This document shows, in pieces, positions 52,901 to 61,857 of a stretch of DNA of 64,000 nt (within the stretch, counting starts at the first letter, position 1; each line of letters starts with the position of its first letter). The stretch is taken from positions 291,899-355,898 of the forward strand of contig NZ_LMEV01000017.1 in assembly GCF_001426505.1 (NCBI RefSeq), in the 5' to 3' direction. The position numbers and the translations under genes are program-made. The DNA is from Variovorax sp. Root473. GTDB lineage: Bacteria; Pseudomonadota; Gammaproteobacteria; Burkholderiales; Burkholderiaceae_C. Below the pieces are notes generated by a model, which was not told where the DNA came from, ran no database searches, and saw only the letters and a list, made by a program, of their open reading frames with translations.

Positions 52901-54253
52901 ATGACCTTCAGCCTGCTGTCGCTGCGCTGGCGGCTGATCTGGAGCCTCATCCTCTTGCAGGTGGTGGTCGGCCTGCTCGTGATGGGCGGCTTCCTCGGGC
53001 TGGCCTGGGTGCTGGGCCGCGTGGTCGACGAGAACGGCCAGGAGACGGTGGCATCGATCCAGCGCGCGCTGATGCGCAACGCCGACGGCCAGCTCGTGGC
53101 CGAGCCGACGAGCGCGTTGCGACGGCTGCAGGAGGCCGATCCGCAGTTCTGGTTCATCGTGCGCGACAGCCACGGCGCGCAGCTGCGCCACGGCGAGGTG
53201 CCGCCCGCCTACCTGCGGCTGCTCGATGCGCTCGACGGCACCGACCGCATGGCCGTCGATCCCGAGCCCAATGGCACGCGGCCCAAGGCCCGCTTCGAAC
53301 GCGTCGAATCGCGCGCGGGCCCGGTGGCCGTCATGGCGCAGACCGGCGGCCCGCTCACGCTGGAGAACACGCTCAAGGGCACCGGCATCGCCTTCCTGTT
53401 CCTCGTGGCGCCGATGGCGCTCGTGACCTGCCTGGGCGTGATCCTGGCAACCCCCTTCGTGGTGAAGCGCGGCCTGAAGGGCGTGGTGGCCACGGCGGAG
53501 CATGCCGAAGGCATCGACGTGCACGAGCGCACCACGCGCCTGCCGCTGGCCAACGTGGCCAGTGAGATCCGTCCGCTGGTCAATGCGGTCAACCGCGCCT
53601 TCGACCGGCTCAACGAAGGCTACGACCGGCAGGAGCGCTTTCTGGCCGACGCCGCGCACGAGCTGCGCACGCCCATCACCACGCTGCAGATCCATCTCGA
53701 AGGCCTGCCCAACGACCTGCTGAAGATGAAGCTCATGCAGGCCTCGGCGCGGCTGGCCACGCTGGCCGAGCAGCTGCTCGACCTGCAGCGGCTGGACCAC
53801 GGCCTGTCGCTGGACCAGCAGGTGGAGTTGAAGTCGCTGTGCGAGCGCGTGGCGGCCGACATCGCGCCGCTCGCCATCCGCAGCCGCTGCACGCTGTCGG
53901 TCGATGCGCCGCAGCCGCTCACGGTGCGCGGCGATGCGCCCTCGCTGGAACGCGCGCTCACCAACCTGATCCAGAACGCCATCGAGCACGGCGGTCCGGG
54001 CTGCGACATCCAGGTGCGGCTGTGCGAGCCTTCGTGCATCGAGGTGCGCGACTCGGGCCCCGGCATCCCCGAGGCCGACCGCGAGCGCGTGGTCGCGCCG
54101 TTCCACCGGCTCGTGCCGCGCGGGCGCGGCGCCGGGCTGGGCCTGCACCTCGTGGCCGAGGTGGCGCGGCTGCATCGCGGCCAGCTGAGCATCGGCTCGA
54201 GCGAATCGGGCGGCGCGAAGATGCGGCTCGAACTGATGAACCTCGAGGCCTGA
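52901..54253 (+). CDS. Sensor histidine kinase (HisKA, QseC/TctE-like)
   Basis: 450 residues. First membrane helix ~15-42, a periplasmic domain (~45-160, WFIVRDSHGAQLRHGEVP), second helix ~163-190, a HAMP-like linker, then HisKA with His253 (DAAHELRTPI) and an ATPase domain with N box NLIQNAIEHGG, DSGPGIP and GRGAGLGLHLV. Partner of the OmpR-type regulator just upstream. ATG 52901 opens before the first helix; the longer frame is a shadow of the regulator. Confidence 0.92.
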   Translation: MTFSLLSLRWRLIWSLILLQVVVGLLVMGGFLGLAWVLGRVVDENGQETVASIQRALMRNADGQLVAEPTSALRRLQEADPQFWFIVRDSHGAQLRHGEVPPAYLRLLDALDGTDRMAVDPEPNGTRPKARFERVESRAGPVAVMAQTGGPLTLENTLKGTGIAFLFLVAPMALVTCLGVILATPFVVKRGLKGVVATAEHAEGIDVHERTTRLPLANVASEIRPLVNAVNRAFDRLNEGYDRQERFLADAAHELRTPITTLQIHLEGLPNDLLKMKLMQASARLATLAEQLLDLQRLDHGLSLDQQVELKSLCERVAADIAPLAIRSRCTLSVDAPQPLTVRGDAPSLERALTNLIQNAIEHGGPGCDIQVRLCEPSCIEVRDSGPGIPEADRERVVAPFHRLVPRGRGAGLGLHLVAEVARLHRGQLSIGSSESGGAKMRLELMNLEA

Positions 54254-54269
54254 AGACAAGCCGCTTGTC

Positions 54270-54491
54270 ATGAACGCCATCGACCGGCTGCCCGAACCCA
54301 CGAACCTTGCCGGCGCGCAGGCGCTGATCGAGCGCGTGCAGGCGATGCTCGATGCCGAAGGCGTGGCGATGCGCGCGCCCCCGCCGGAGCCCACCACCTG
54401 CTGCGGGCGCGGCTGCAACGGGTGCGTGTGGGAAGGGTGGCTGGCGGCGGTGGCCTATTGGCGGGATGAGGCGTCGTTGCTGCTGGGCTGA
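54270..54491 (+). CDS. Small oxidoreductase-like protein (PF09791-type)
   Basis: 73 residues. The C-terminal half, TTCCGRGCNGCVWEGWLAAVAYW, has the four-cysteine CCxxGCxxCVW pattern of the oxidoreductase-like domain, also found at the N-terminus of some eukaryotic reductases and in small bacterial proteins. The cysteines could bind a metal or iron-sulfur cluster. It begins 17 bp after the kinase stop and may be co-transcribed with it. Function unknown. Confidence 0.78.
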   Translation: MNAIDRLPEPTNLAGAQALIERVQAMLDAEGVAMRAPPPEPTTCCGRGCNGCVWEGWLAAVAYWRDEASLLLG

Positions 54492-54561
54492 AGAGGCGTC
54501 GCGTCGGTCGCGGAAACCGACGAGCGTTCCAGGCAAGGCGCGAACGCGCCGTGGGGCCCCA

Positions 54562-55038
54562 CTAGCGCGATTCCCAGAACCCCCGGTGCGTGGCGATCAT
54601 CTCGTCGGCCATTTTGGGCACCGGGCCGATCACCTCCACGGGTTTCTGTCCGCGCGCGAAGACCTCGCGGCAGGGCAGGCTCAGCGTCGGGTTCTCGGGG
54701 TGGTCGCCGGTGAGCGCGAGCAAGGCGGATTCTTCCGCGCCGTACACCACGCGCCCGATGTTCGCCCAGTAGCTCGTGCCCGCGCACATGGCGCAGGGCT
54801 CGAAGGTGGTCACCAGCGTGCACTGCCACAGGTACGCGGACGGCCAGTTCTGCGCCGCATGGCGCGCGAGCGTGGCCTCCGCGTGATGCACCGTGTCGAT
54901 GTTGCCCTGCTCGGCGAGGATGGTCTCGCCGTCGGGGGCGACGAGCACGGCGCCGAAGGGGTGGCGGCCCATGGCCATGGCGCGTCGCGCCACGGCGTCG
55001 GCGCGGCGCAGCGCGCGGGTGATCTGTTCGGGGGTCAT
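54562..55038 (-). CDS. Nucleoside/nucleobase deaminase (second copy)
   Basis: 158 residues with a complete zinc-deaminase site: His52-Ala53-Glu54 (VHHAEATLA) and Pro81-Cys82-x2-Cys85 (FEPCAMCAGTSYWANIGRVVYG). Similar in fold to the deaminase at 43423, but clearly diverged. Last gene of an ABC operon (binding protein, ATPase, permease, deaminase), 12 bp after the permease stop, so it probably deaminates the imported compound. ATG 55038. Confidence 0.87.
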   Translation of the reverse strand: MTPEQITRALRRADAVARRAMAMGRHPFGAVLVAPDGETILAEQGNIDTVHHAEATLARHAAQNWPSAYLWQCTLVTTFEPCAMCAGTSYWANIGRVVYGAEESALLALTGDHPENPTLSLPCREVFARGQKPVEVIGPVPKMADEMIATHRGFWESR

Positions 55039-55049
55039 GCCCTCATTAT

Positions 55050-55820
55050 TTATTGGTTCTGCGACCCGCGATGCGCCCAGCCGGTGGTGTGCTTCTCGAT
55101 CAGGCTGAAGAGTTCGTACATGACCATCGCCATCGCGCCCACCACCATCAGGCCCGCGAAGGCCAGGCCCATCTGCATGGCCGAGCCGGCCGAGATCAGC
55201 AGGTAGCCGATGCCCTCGTTGGCCGCCGTCATCTCCGACACCGTGGTGCCGACGAACGCCAGCGTGATCGCCACCTTCAGCGAGCCGAAGAAGTAAGGCA
55301 TGGAGCGCGGCAGGCCGATCTTGACGAGCACGTCCCAGCGCTTGGCGCCCAGCACGCGCAGCACGTCTTCCAGCTCGGGCTCGAGCGTGGCCAGGCCGGT
55401 CGCGATGTTCACCATGATCGGGAAGAAACTGATCAGGAACGCCGTGAGGATCGCCGGTCCGATGCCGATGCCGAACCACACGACGAGGATGGGCACGAAG
55501 GCCGCCTTGGGCAGCGCGTTGAAGGCGGTCATGAGCGGGTAGATCGCCGCATAGGCCAGGCGCGAGCTGCCGATCACGAAGCCCATGAGCACGCCCACCA
55601 CGATCGCCAGGCCGAAGCCCGCCATCGTGACCCAGTAGGTGCGCCACGCGTGGCCCGCGATGATGGCCTTGAACTCCCAGAACTGCTCCCAGATGCGCAG
55701 CGGACTCGGAAAGATGAAGTCCGACACGCCGAAGCCCGCGCAGATCACCTGCCACAGCACGATCACCGCCACGAGCAGCAGCCAGGGCGACCAGCGTTCG
55801 AGTTGCTTGCTGTTGTTCAT
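55050..55820 (-). CDS. ABC transporter permease (SsuC/TauC type)
   Basis: 256 residues, six membrane helices, with the BPD_transp_1 core and the EAA-type loop VLRVLGAKRWDVLVKIGLPRSMPYFFGSLKVAI. The family carries sulfonates, pyrimidine precursors and similar small solutes together with NMT1-like binding proteins. It lies 10 bp after the ATPase stop (minus strand). It may also serve the paralogous binding protein at 43947, which lacks its own permease. Confidence 0.9.
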   Translation of the reverse strand: MNNSKQLERWSPWLLLVAVIVLWQVICAGFGVSDFIFPSPLRIWEQFWEFKAIIAGHAWRTYWVTMAGFGLAIVVGVLMGFVIGSSRLAYAAIYPLMTAFNALPKAAFVPILVVWFGIGIGPAILTAFLISFFPIMVNIATGLATLEPELEDVLRVLGAKRWDVLVKIGLPRSMPYFFGSLKVAITLAFVGTTVSEMTAANEGIGYLLISAGSAMQMGLAFAGLMVVGAMAMVMYELFSLIEKHTTGWAHRGSQNQ

Positions 55821-55830
55821 TGCCGCCTCC

Positions 55831-56694
55831 TCAGTGCGTTGCCGCCGCCGCAGCAGCGGTGGAGGTGGATGCGTTGCCGCGGATGGCGCCGATGTGGCTG
55901 CGCAGTTCGAGCACGATGTCGGTGAACTCCTTGGTGTAGGTCAGCGCCAGCTCGCGCGGGCGCGGCAGGTCGATCTCGCGCTTCACCACGAAGCGGCCCG
56001 GGCTCTTGCTCATCACGTACACCGTGTCGGCCAGGAACACCGACTCGCGCAGGTCGTGCGTGACCAGGATCACGTTGAACTGCTGTTCGGTCCACAGGTC
56101 GCGCAGGATGCACCACAGCTCTTCGCGCGTGAACGCGTCGAGCGCGCCGAAGGGCTCGTCCAGCAGCAGCATCTTGGGCTCGTGGATGAGCGCGCGGCAG
56201 ATGCTCGCGCGCTGCTGCATGCCGCCCGAAAGCTGCCACGGAAACTTGTCTTCGTAGCCGCCCAGGCCCACCTTCTGCAGCAGGCGGCGGGCGCGTTCGA
56301 CGTACTCCTTGCGTTTGGCCTTGAAGTTCGAGCGGTAGGGCTCGACGATTTCCAGCGGCAGCAACACGTTGTCGACCGTGGTGCGCCACGGCAGCAGCGA
56401 GGGCGCCTGGAAGGCCATGCCCGAGATCTTCAGCGGCCCGGTCACGGGCTGGCCGTCGATGCGGATCTTGCCCATCGAGGGCATCTTCAGACCCGTGGTG
56501 AGTTTCATGAAGGTCGACTTGCCGCAGCCCGAGGGGCCGACGATGGCGATGAACTCGCCGCGCGTCACCTTCAGGTCGATGGCCTCGACCGCGAAGTGGT
56601 TGGCGCGCAGCAGCTCTTCGTTGTAGGCGAGCCAGACGTCCTGGAAATCGACGAAGGGGGCGGCCGCGTCGGGTGTCGTTGCGCCGGCCGCCAT
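55831..56694 (-). CDS. ABC transporter ATP-binding protein (SsuB/TauB type)
   Basis: 287 residues. Walker A GPSGCGKST at 53-61, Q-loop MAFQAPSLLPW, signature LSGGMQQRASICRAL and Walker B MLLLDEPFGALD; the switch His lies in LVTHDLRESV. An insert of about 15 charged residues after the Q-loop region (EPYRSNFKAKRKEYVERARRLL) is unremarkable for this group. The ATG shares one base with the binding-protein stop (TGATG), so translation is coupled. Confidence 0.92.
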   Translation of the reverse strand: MAAGATTPDAAAPFVDFQDVWLAYNEELLRANHFAVEAIDLKVTRGEFIAIVGPSGCGKSTFMKLTTGLKMPSMGKIRIDGQPVTGPLKISGMAFQAPSLLPWRTTVDNVLLPLEIVEPYRSNFKAKRKEYVERARRLLQKVGLGGYEDKFPWQLSGGMQQRASICRALIHEPKMLLLDEPFGALDAFTREELWCILRDLWTEQQFNVILVTHDLRESVFLADTVYVMSKSPGRFVVKREIDLPRPRELALTYTKEFTDIVLELRSHIGAIRGNASTSTAAAAAATH

Positions 56695-57728
56695 CACTTG
56701 CGCAGGATTCCGCTGAGCTCGGCCGCGGGCGGGAGCAGGGCCGCGGTCCACACGGCGTCGGGGCTCACGCGCGTCTTGGTGTTGAAGGCGTCGGACACCT
56801 GCGAAGCCATGAGCGACATGCGGCCCGCGTTGACGGCGCCGAAGCCTTCGCTGCGCGCGTCGGCACTGTTGATGACGGTGTCGATGGCCAGTTGCAGACG
56901 GCGCGTCTCGAGCTTGCTGTCGATGATGCCGTCGCGCGCCTTCACCGACTCGATGCCCATGGCCGGGTTGGCGATGACTTCCTTGGCGCCCTTGGCAAAG
57001 GCCGAGAGGAACTTCTTCACCGCCGCCGGGTTGTCCTTGAGCAGCTTGGGCGAGGCGATGATGACGTTGCCGTACAGCTTCACGCCGTAGTCGGGGTAGG
57101 GCAGGATCACCACGTCGGCCGCCTTGGCGCCGCGCGCTTCCAGGTTGAGCAGCGAGGTGAAGGTGAAGCCCGTGATGGCGTCGATGTCGCCGCGCACCAG
57201 CATGGTTTCGCGCAGTGTCGGGTCCATGGCGGTCCAGTTCACGGCGCCCACGTTGTTGGCCTTCGCGAAGATCGGGAACGCGCGGCGGCCCGCGTCGAAC
57301 ACGGGTGCGCCGAGCTTCTTGCCGGCGAGGTCGGCCGGCTTGGTGATGCCGCTCTTCTTGAGCGCCATGACCGAGGCCGGCGTGTTGTTGTAGACCATCA
57401 TCACGGCCACCGGCTTGTTCGGGCTGTCGGGGTTGTTGGCGTGGAACTCCATCAGCGCCGCCAGGTCGGCAAAGCCCATGTCGTAGGCGCCCGAGGCCAC
57501 GCGCGTCACGGTGCCGCCCGAGCCGTTGCCGGCGTCGATGGTCACGTCCAGGCCGGCGGCCTTGAAGTAGCCCTTGGCCGCGGGGTGCAGGAACAGCGCG
57601 GCCGGTCCTTCGAACCGCCAGTCGAGCTGGAACTTGATCGGCGTCGGGCTCTGGGCCATGGCCGAAGACAGGCCAAAGCTGAGGGCCGAGGCGGCGAGGA
57701 AGGACTGGAGCAGGTGGCGCTTGTTCAT
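56694..57728 (-). CDS. NMT1/Thi5-like ABC substrate-binding protein (second copy)
   Basis: 344 residues, the same length as the protein at 43947 and alignable along it (IKFQLDWRFEGPAALFLHPAAKGYFKAAGLDVTIDAGNGSGGTVTRVASGAYDMGFADL). The signal peptide ends near residue 25 (SSAMAQ). Probably binds a small heterocycle. I start at ATG 57728, which gives a clean signal peptide; ATG 57758 would add ten residues. A UUCG/CGAA-loop hairpin lies in the 5' leader. First gene of the operon with ATPase, permease and deaminase. Confidence 0.88.
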   Translation of the reverse strand: MNKRHLLQSFLAASALSFGLSSAMAQSPTPIKFQLDWRFEGPAALFLHPAAKGYFKAAGLDVTIDAGNGSGGTVTRVASGAYDMGFADLAALMEFHANNPDSPNKPVAVMMVYNNTPASVMALKKSGITKPADLAGKKLGAPVFDAGRRAFPIFAKANNVGAVNWTAMDPTLRETMLVRGDIDAITGFTFTSLLNLEARGAKAADVVILPYPDYGVKLYGNVIIASPKLLKDNPAAVKKFLSAFAKGAKEVIANPAMGIESVKARDGIIDSKLETRRLQLAIDTVINSADARSEGFGAVNAGRMSLMASQVSDAFNTKTRVSPDAVWTAALLPPAAELSGILRK

Positions 57729-57743
57729 GAAGGTTCCGAAATG

Positions 57744-57761
57744 TGAATGCTTCGGCATTCA
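57744..57761. repeat. Leader hairpin before the ABC binding-protein gene
   Basis: TGAATGC (57744-57750) and GCATTCA (57755-57761) form a perfect 7-bp stem with a 4-nt loop (TTCG on +, CGAA on the transcribed strand), 16 bp upstream of the start codon. It could affect translation of the operon or act as an operator. The remaining gap to 57882 has no other clear feature. Confidence 0.5.
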
Positions 57762-57882
57762 AGCAAAAACGGTGCCCGCACGCGATTGGTGCGAACCCTT
57801 CCGGTGAATCACCGAGGTGCGCGGCGCGCCCAGGGCGTGTGCGGCGTGCACCGCGCCCGGGAATTGCGGCCTCGGGCCGCCG

Positions 57883-58881
57883 TCAGAGCGCGGCGCCGAT
57901 CTTGCGCAGCTCGGCGATCTGCGGTGCCTTGGGCAGCCAGGCCTTGTCGAATTCGGCGATGACCGGCGCGGGGTTGTAGTTGCTGGCGCTCTTGAACGCG
58001 ATGCCGCTGGCCTTGAATTTGTCGATCAGGCCCAGCTCGGTGGTGACGATGTCCTTGATCTGCGCGTCGAGCTGCTGCTTCACGAGGTCGGTGATGAGCG
58101 CCTTGTCCTTCGCGTCGAGCGTCTGCCAGATGCGACCCGACACCAGCGGCGCGAAGGGCATGAACAGCGCGTTCATCGGCAGCAGCGTTTTCGAGACGCG
58201 GTCGAAGCGCTGGTTCCACGAGAACTCGATGTCGGCTTCGAGCCCGTCGACCTGGCCGTTGGACATCGCGTCGAACACGCCCGGCGTGGGAATGGGCGTG
58301 GGCGCGGCGCCCAGCAGCTGGTAGAAGTCGCGGTACACCGGCGTGGGGTTGATGCGCAGCTTCATGCCCTTCAGGTCGGTGGGCGAGGCGATGTCCTTGG
58401 TCGCGAACACCACGCGCATGCCGGTGATGCCCCAGCCCAGGCCGATGGTGCCGGTCTCGCGCGGCAGCACGTCCAGCAGCTTGAGCGCCACGGGCGTGCG
58501 CACGAGCGAGGCGACGTTGGTGGTCGAGCGCACGAGGTACGGCGCGTTGATGGCCGCCACGCTGGCCACGCGCGAACCGAGTTCGGCCGCCTGGATCCAG
58601 CCCATGTCGAGCGCGCCCGACTGCAGCTGCTGCATCATGGCCGACTCGTTGCCGAGCTGGCCCGAGTGGAACACCGTGGCGCTCAGGCGGCCGTCGGTGG
58701 CCTTCTTCAGCGCCTCGCCAAAGCTCACCGCGGCGCGGTTCCACGAGTGCCCGGCGGGCGTGATGAGGCCCAGGCGGAATTCCTTGGCGGCGGCGGCACG
58801 CGACACGGTGCCGAAGAGGGCGGTCGATGCGGCGGCGGTGCCGGCGGCGGCCTGGACGAACTGGCGGCGGGAGAGGGGCAT
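57883..58881 (-). CDS. dctP: TRAP transporter substrate-binding protein DctP
   Basis: 332 residues. The Tat-like or Sec leader (MPLSRRQFVQAAAGTAAASTALFGTVSRAAAA) has twin Arg5-Arg6 followed by QF, so Tat export is possible. The DctP fold follows: FRLGLITPAGHSWNRAAVSFGEALKKATDGRLSATVFHSGQLGNE ... GMKLRINPTPVYRDFYQLLGA. The conserved Arg of 'LRI' usually holds the substrate carboxylate. CGGAG precedes ATG 58881. Last gene of a dapA-like, dctQ, dctM, dctP operon. Confidence 0.92.
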   Translation of the reverse strand: MPLSRRQFVQAAAGTAAASTALFGTVSRAAAAKEFRLGLITPAGHSWNRAAVSFGEALKKATDGRLSATVFHSGQLGNESAMMQQLQSGALDMGWIQAAELGSRVASVAAINAPYLVRSTTNVASLVRTPVALKLLDVLPRETGTIGLGWGITGMRVVFATKDIASPTDLKGMKLRINPTPVYRDFYQLLGAAPTPIPTPGVFDAMSNGQVDGLEADIEFSWNQRFDRVSKTLLPMNALFMPFAPLVSGRIWQTLDAKDKALITDLVKQQLDAQIKDIVTTELGLIDKFKASGIAFKSASNYNPAPVIAEFDKAWLPKAPQIAELRKIGAAL

Positions 58882-58934
58882 GCGTAGCTCCGGTGGGGTG
58901 AGATGAAAGAACGGGAAAGAACGCGGATCGGCGC

Positions 58935-60200
58935 TTACTTGATGAGCGCGAGAGAAAGACTCGGAAACAGCGACAGCAGCACGAGCGCCGCGCAGCAGAT
59001 CAGGAAGAAGGGCAGCGTCACGATGAACATCTTTCCGGGCTTGGCACCCGTCACCGCCGAGGCCACGAAGAAGCTCAGCCCGACCGGCGGCGTCATCAGC
59101 CCGAGCACGAGGTTGATGACCACCACCACGCCGAAGTGGCGCGGGTCGATGCCGTAGATTTCCGTCGCAATGGGCAGCAGGATCGGCACGGTCATGATGA
59201 GACCGGGAATGCCGTCGATCACGGTGCCGATGACCAGCAGGATCACATTCACCAGCAGCAGGAAGGCGATCGGGTCTTTCGCCACGGTCTGTATCCAGGC
59301 GGCGGTGGCCTGCGGCACCTTGCCGTAGATCAGCAGCCACGAGAACACCGCGGCGGCCGCCACCAGGAACAGCACCACCGCCGAGTAGATCGCCGACTTC
59401 AGCAGGATCTGCGGAATCATCGCGAAGCGGAATTCCTTGGTCACGTAGCGCCCCACCAGCACCGCGGCCACCGCGCCCACCGCCGCCGATTCGGTGGGGT
59501 TCGCCAGCCCGCCGAGGATGGAGCCGACGATCACGATGGGAATGAGCAACGTCGGGCAGGCCGTGAGGATCGTGTGCAGCCGCTGGCGGGCGGTGCGCTT
59601 CTCGGTGCGCGGGTAGTTGTAGATCACGCCCAGGCCGGCGATCACGATGAAGAACAGCACCGTGAGGATCACGCCGGGGATGATCCCCGCGATGAGCATG
59701 TCGCCCACCGCCACCTGCGCGAGCACGCTGTACACCACGAACATCACCGAGGGCGGAATGATCGGGCCGAGCATGCCGCCGTACACCGTGATGCCGGCCG
59801 CGAAGGTCTTGTCGTAGCCCTGCTTCTCCATCTCGGGCACCATGATCTGGCTCATGATCGCCACCTGCGCGGTGGCCGAGCCGATGATCGACGACACCAG
59901 CATGTTCGCCAGGATGTTCACGTAGGCGAGGCCCCCTTTCACCGAGCCGATGAAGGCCAGCGCGAGGTCGACCAGCCGGCGCGTGATGCCGCCGCCGTTC
60001 ATGATCTCGCCGATGAGGATGAACAGCGGGATCGCGATGAGGCTGTAGCTGTCGACGCCGCCGAACATCTGCACCGGGAACGACTGGAACAGCACCGTGT
60101 CGCCCGAGTTGAGGATGTAGACGATGCCCGACAGGCACAGGCAGGCACCGATCGGCACGCCGACCAGCATGATCAGCAGGAAAAAGGCAGAGGTCAGCAT
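58935..60200 (-). CDS. dctM: TRAP transporter large permease DctM
   Basis: 421 residues with about 12-13 membrane helices. Landmarks: IPLFILIGEIMNGGGITRRLVDLALAFIGSVKGGLAYVNILANM, GGMLGPIIPPSVMFVVYS and LMTPPVGLSFFVASAV. It forms the sodium-driven core with DctQ and uses DctP as receptor. It begins 1 bp after the dctQ stop. The operon partner is a DapA-family enzyme, so the substrate is likely a carboxylate, such as a sugar acid or keto acid. Confidence 0.93.
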   Translation of the reverse strand: MLTSAFFLLIMLVGVPIGACLCLSGIVYILNSGDTVLFQSFPVQMFGGVDSYSLIAIPLFILIGEIMNGGGITRRLVDLALAFIGSVKGGLAYVNILANMLVSSIIGSATAQVAIMSQIMVPEMEKQGYDKTFAAGITVYGGMLGPIIPPSVMFVVYSVLAQVAVGDMLIAGIIPGVILTVLFFIVIAGLGVIYNYPRTEKRTARQRLHTILTACPTLLIPIVIVGSILGGLANPTESAAVGAVAAVLVGRYVTKEFRFAMIPQILLKSAIYSAVVLFLVAAAAVFSWLLIYGKVPQATAAWIQTVAKDPIAFLLLVNVILLVIGTVIDGIPGLIMTVPILLPIATEIYGIDPRHFGVVVVINLVLGLMTPPVGLSFFVASAVTGAKPGKMFIVTLPFFLICCAALVLLSLFPSLSLALIK

Positions 60201-60201
60201 T

Positions 60202-60819
60202 TCAGTTCACGGCGTCCGCGTTGGCGACATGGAACTCGTCGTGCGCGCGCTTGGGCTGCAGGCCGAGGTCTTCGAGGAGGTTGGCCAGCGCATGCACGCT
60301 GAGGGTGAGCGAGAAAATCGGCAGGATGAGCTGCACCAGCCATGTCGGCCAGTCGAGCGTCTGCGTGCGCTCGGTGTAGAGAAAGTTGAAGCTCTCGGCC
60401 GCGAACTCCTTCGCGTCGAAGCCGTGGCGCACGATGCCGGCCGGGTCCATCCACAGCCAGCACATCGCGAGCAGGGCCAGGCCGAGCAGCAGCACGCAGC
60501 CCGAGGCACTGGCCTTGGCGAAGCGCACGGCCCGGGCGCCGAGCTTGTCGGTGAGCAGCGTCACCGCAAAGTCCAGCCGCAGCCGCGTCATCGCCGACGC
60601 ACCGATGAAGGTCAGCCAGACCACGCAGTACACCGAGGCCTCGTCCACCCAGTAGATCGGAAAGCCGCCGTAGCGCGTGACCACGTTCAGCAGCACCAGC
60701 ACGATGAGCAACCCCATCAGGCTGCTGAGCAGGTGGCGCTCGCAGCGCAGGACGACGTCCGACGCGTCGAGCACGCGGCGGGACAGGCCGCCGCTGTCTT
60801 TCAAGGCGTTTTCTTGCAT
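60202..60819 (-). CDS. dctQ: TRAP transporter small permease DctQ
   Basis: 205 residues with four membrane helices (~30-50, ~60-80, ~100-125, ~160-180). It has the pattern of DctQ (YWVDEASVYCVVWLTFIGASAMTRLRLDFAV). There is an unusually long loop between helices 3 and 4 (DPAGIVRHGFDAKEFAAESFNFLYTERTQTLDWPTW). It stabilises DctM. Lies 36 bp after the dapA-like stop. Confidence 0.9.
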   Translation of the reverse strand: MQENALKDSGGLSRRVLDASDVVLRCERHLLSSLMGLLIVLVLLNVVTRYGGFPIYWVDEASVYCVVWLTFIGASAMTRLRLDFAVTLLTDKLGARAVRFAKASASGCVLLLGLALLAMCWLWMDPAGIVRHGFDAKEFAAESFNFLYTERTQTLDWPTWLVQLILPIFSLTLSVHALANLLEDLGLQPKRAHDEFHVANADAVN

Positions 60820-60855
60820 GGTGGTCTGGGCCTTGGGGTGCGTCGCACGAAAGAC

Positions 60856-61770
60856 TCAGGCCACCGACTGGTATTGCGTGGGCCGCGTCGCCAGTGCCTT
60901 GGCGACGACCTTCTCGATGAAGGCACGCTCTTCGCCGATGAGCGGAAGGCGCGGGCGGCGCATGTGCTCGGTGCCCACTCCGACCAGCACATCGATGAGC
61001 TTGAGGTTCTGCACCAGCTTGGTCGACACGTCCAGGTGCAGCATCGGCGTCATCCACTGGTACAGCTTGAGCGCCTCGGCAAACTTGCCCGCCTTCATCA
61101 GGTCGTACAGCGCGACCGTCTCGCGCGGGAACGCGCAGCCGACGCCGGCCAGCAGGCCGTCGCAGCCCAGCGCCAGGCCTTCGTAAGCCAGGTCGTCCAC
61201 GCCCAGGAACAGCTGGTAGCGGTCGCCCACCGTGTTGCGCAGGTCGGTGATGCGGCGGATGTTGTCGGTGCTCTCCTTGATGGCGGCGATCCACTCGCAA
61301 TCGGCCAGCTCGACCATGTGCTCGGGCTTCAGGTCCACGCGGTAGGCCACCGGGTTGTTGTAGACCATGATGGGTTTCTGCGCTGCGTTGGCGATGGTGC
61401 GTACGTTGAGCATCGCTTCGCGCGCGTCGGCCACGTAGATCACCGAAGGCATGACCATGTAGCCGGCCACGCCCAGCTTGTTGGCGCCGTCCACGTAGCG
61501 CAGGGCTTCGCGGGTGCTGGTCTCCGACACGTTGGCCAGCACGGGGATGCGTCCGTCGGCGGCTTCCAGGGCGATCTTGGCGACCTGCAGCTTTTCTTCG
61601 AGCGTCAACGTGCTGGCTTCCCCGAGCGAGCCACAGGTGACGAGGCCGTGGATGCCGTTGCGGATCTGGAAGTCGATGTGGCGGGCGGTGCCCTCGGCGT
61701 CGATGCTCTCGTCGGCGTGGAACTTGGTGGTGATGGCGGGAAAGATGCCTTGCCAGCGGGGATTGCTCAT
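60856..61770 (-). CDS. DapA-family aldolase/lyase (not canonical DHDPS)
   Basis: 304 residues, TIM barrel of the DHDPS/NAL family. Schiff-base Lys165 (AAIKEST) and the catalytic Tyr137 (MVYNNPVAY) are present. The DHDPS signature GTTGE is replaced by GSLGE (residues 47-51), so the Thr pair needed for dihydrodipicolinate synthesis is missing. A role as a sugar-acid or hydroxy-acid lyase/dehydratase is more likely, and the adjoining TRAP transporter supports catabolism of an imported carboxylate. First gene of the operon, with strong dyads upstream. Confidence 0.85.
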   Translation of the reverse strand: MSNPRWQGIFPAITTKFHADESIDAEGTARHIDFQIRNGIHGLVTCGSLGEASTLTLEEKLQVAKIALEAADGRIPVLANVSETSTREALRYVDGANKLGVAGYMVMPSVIYVADAREAMLNVRTIANAAQKPIMVYNNPVAYRVDLKPEHMVELADCEWIAAIKESTDNIRRITDLRNTVGDRYQLFLGVDDLAYEGLALGCDGLLAGVGCAFPRETVALYDLMKAGKFAEALKLYQWMTPMLHLDVSTKLVQNLKLIDVLVGVGTEHMRRPRLPLIGEERAFIEKVVAKALATRPTQYQSVA

Positions 61771-61857
61771 GAACGTGTACCTCGAAAAGAAGGGAAAGGA
61801 CGCTGCGGGCAGCGGGTGGAACCAGGGTCTGAAGGCTTGGTTTTAAATATATTAGAA

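Noticed and set aside
60856..61770. Assignment as dapA for lysine biosynthesis
   Set aside because: The GTTGE signature is GSLGE here, and the gene is in an operon with a TRAP transporter, which fits catabolism.
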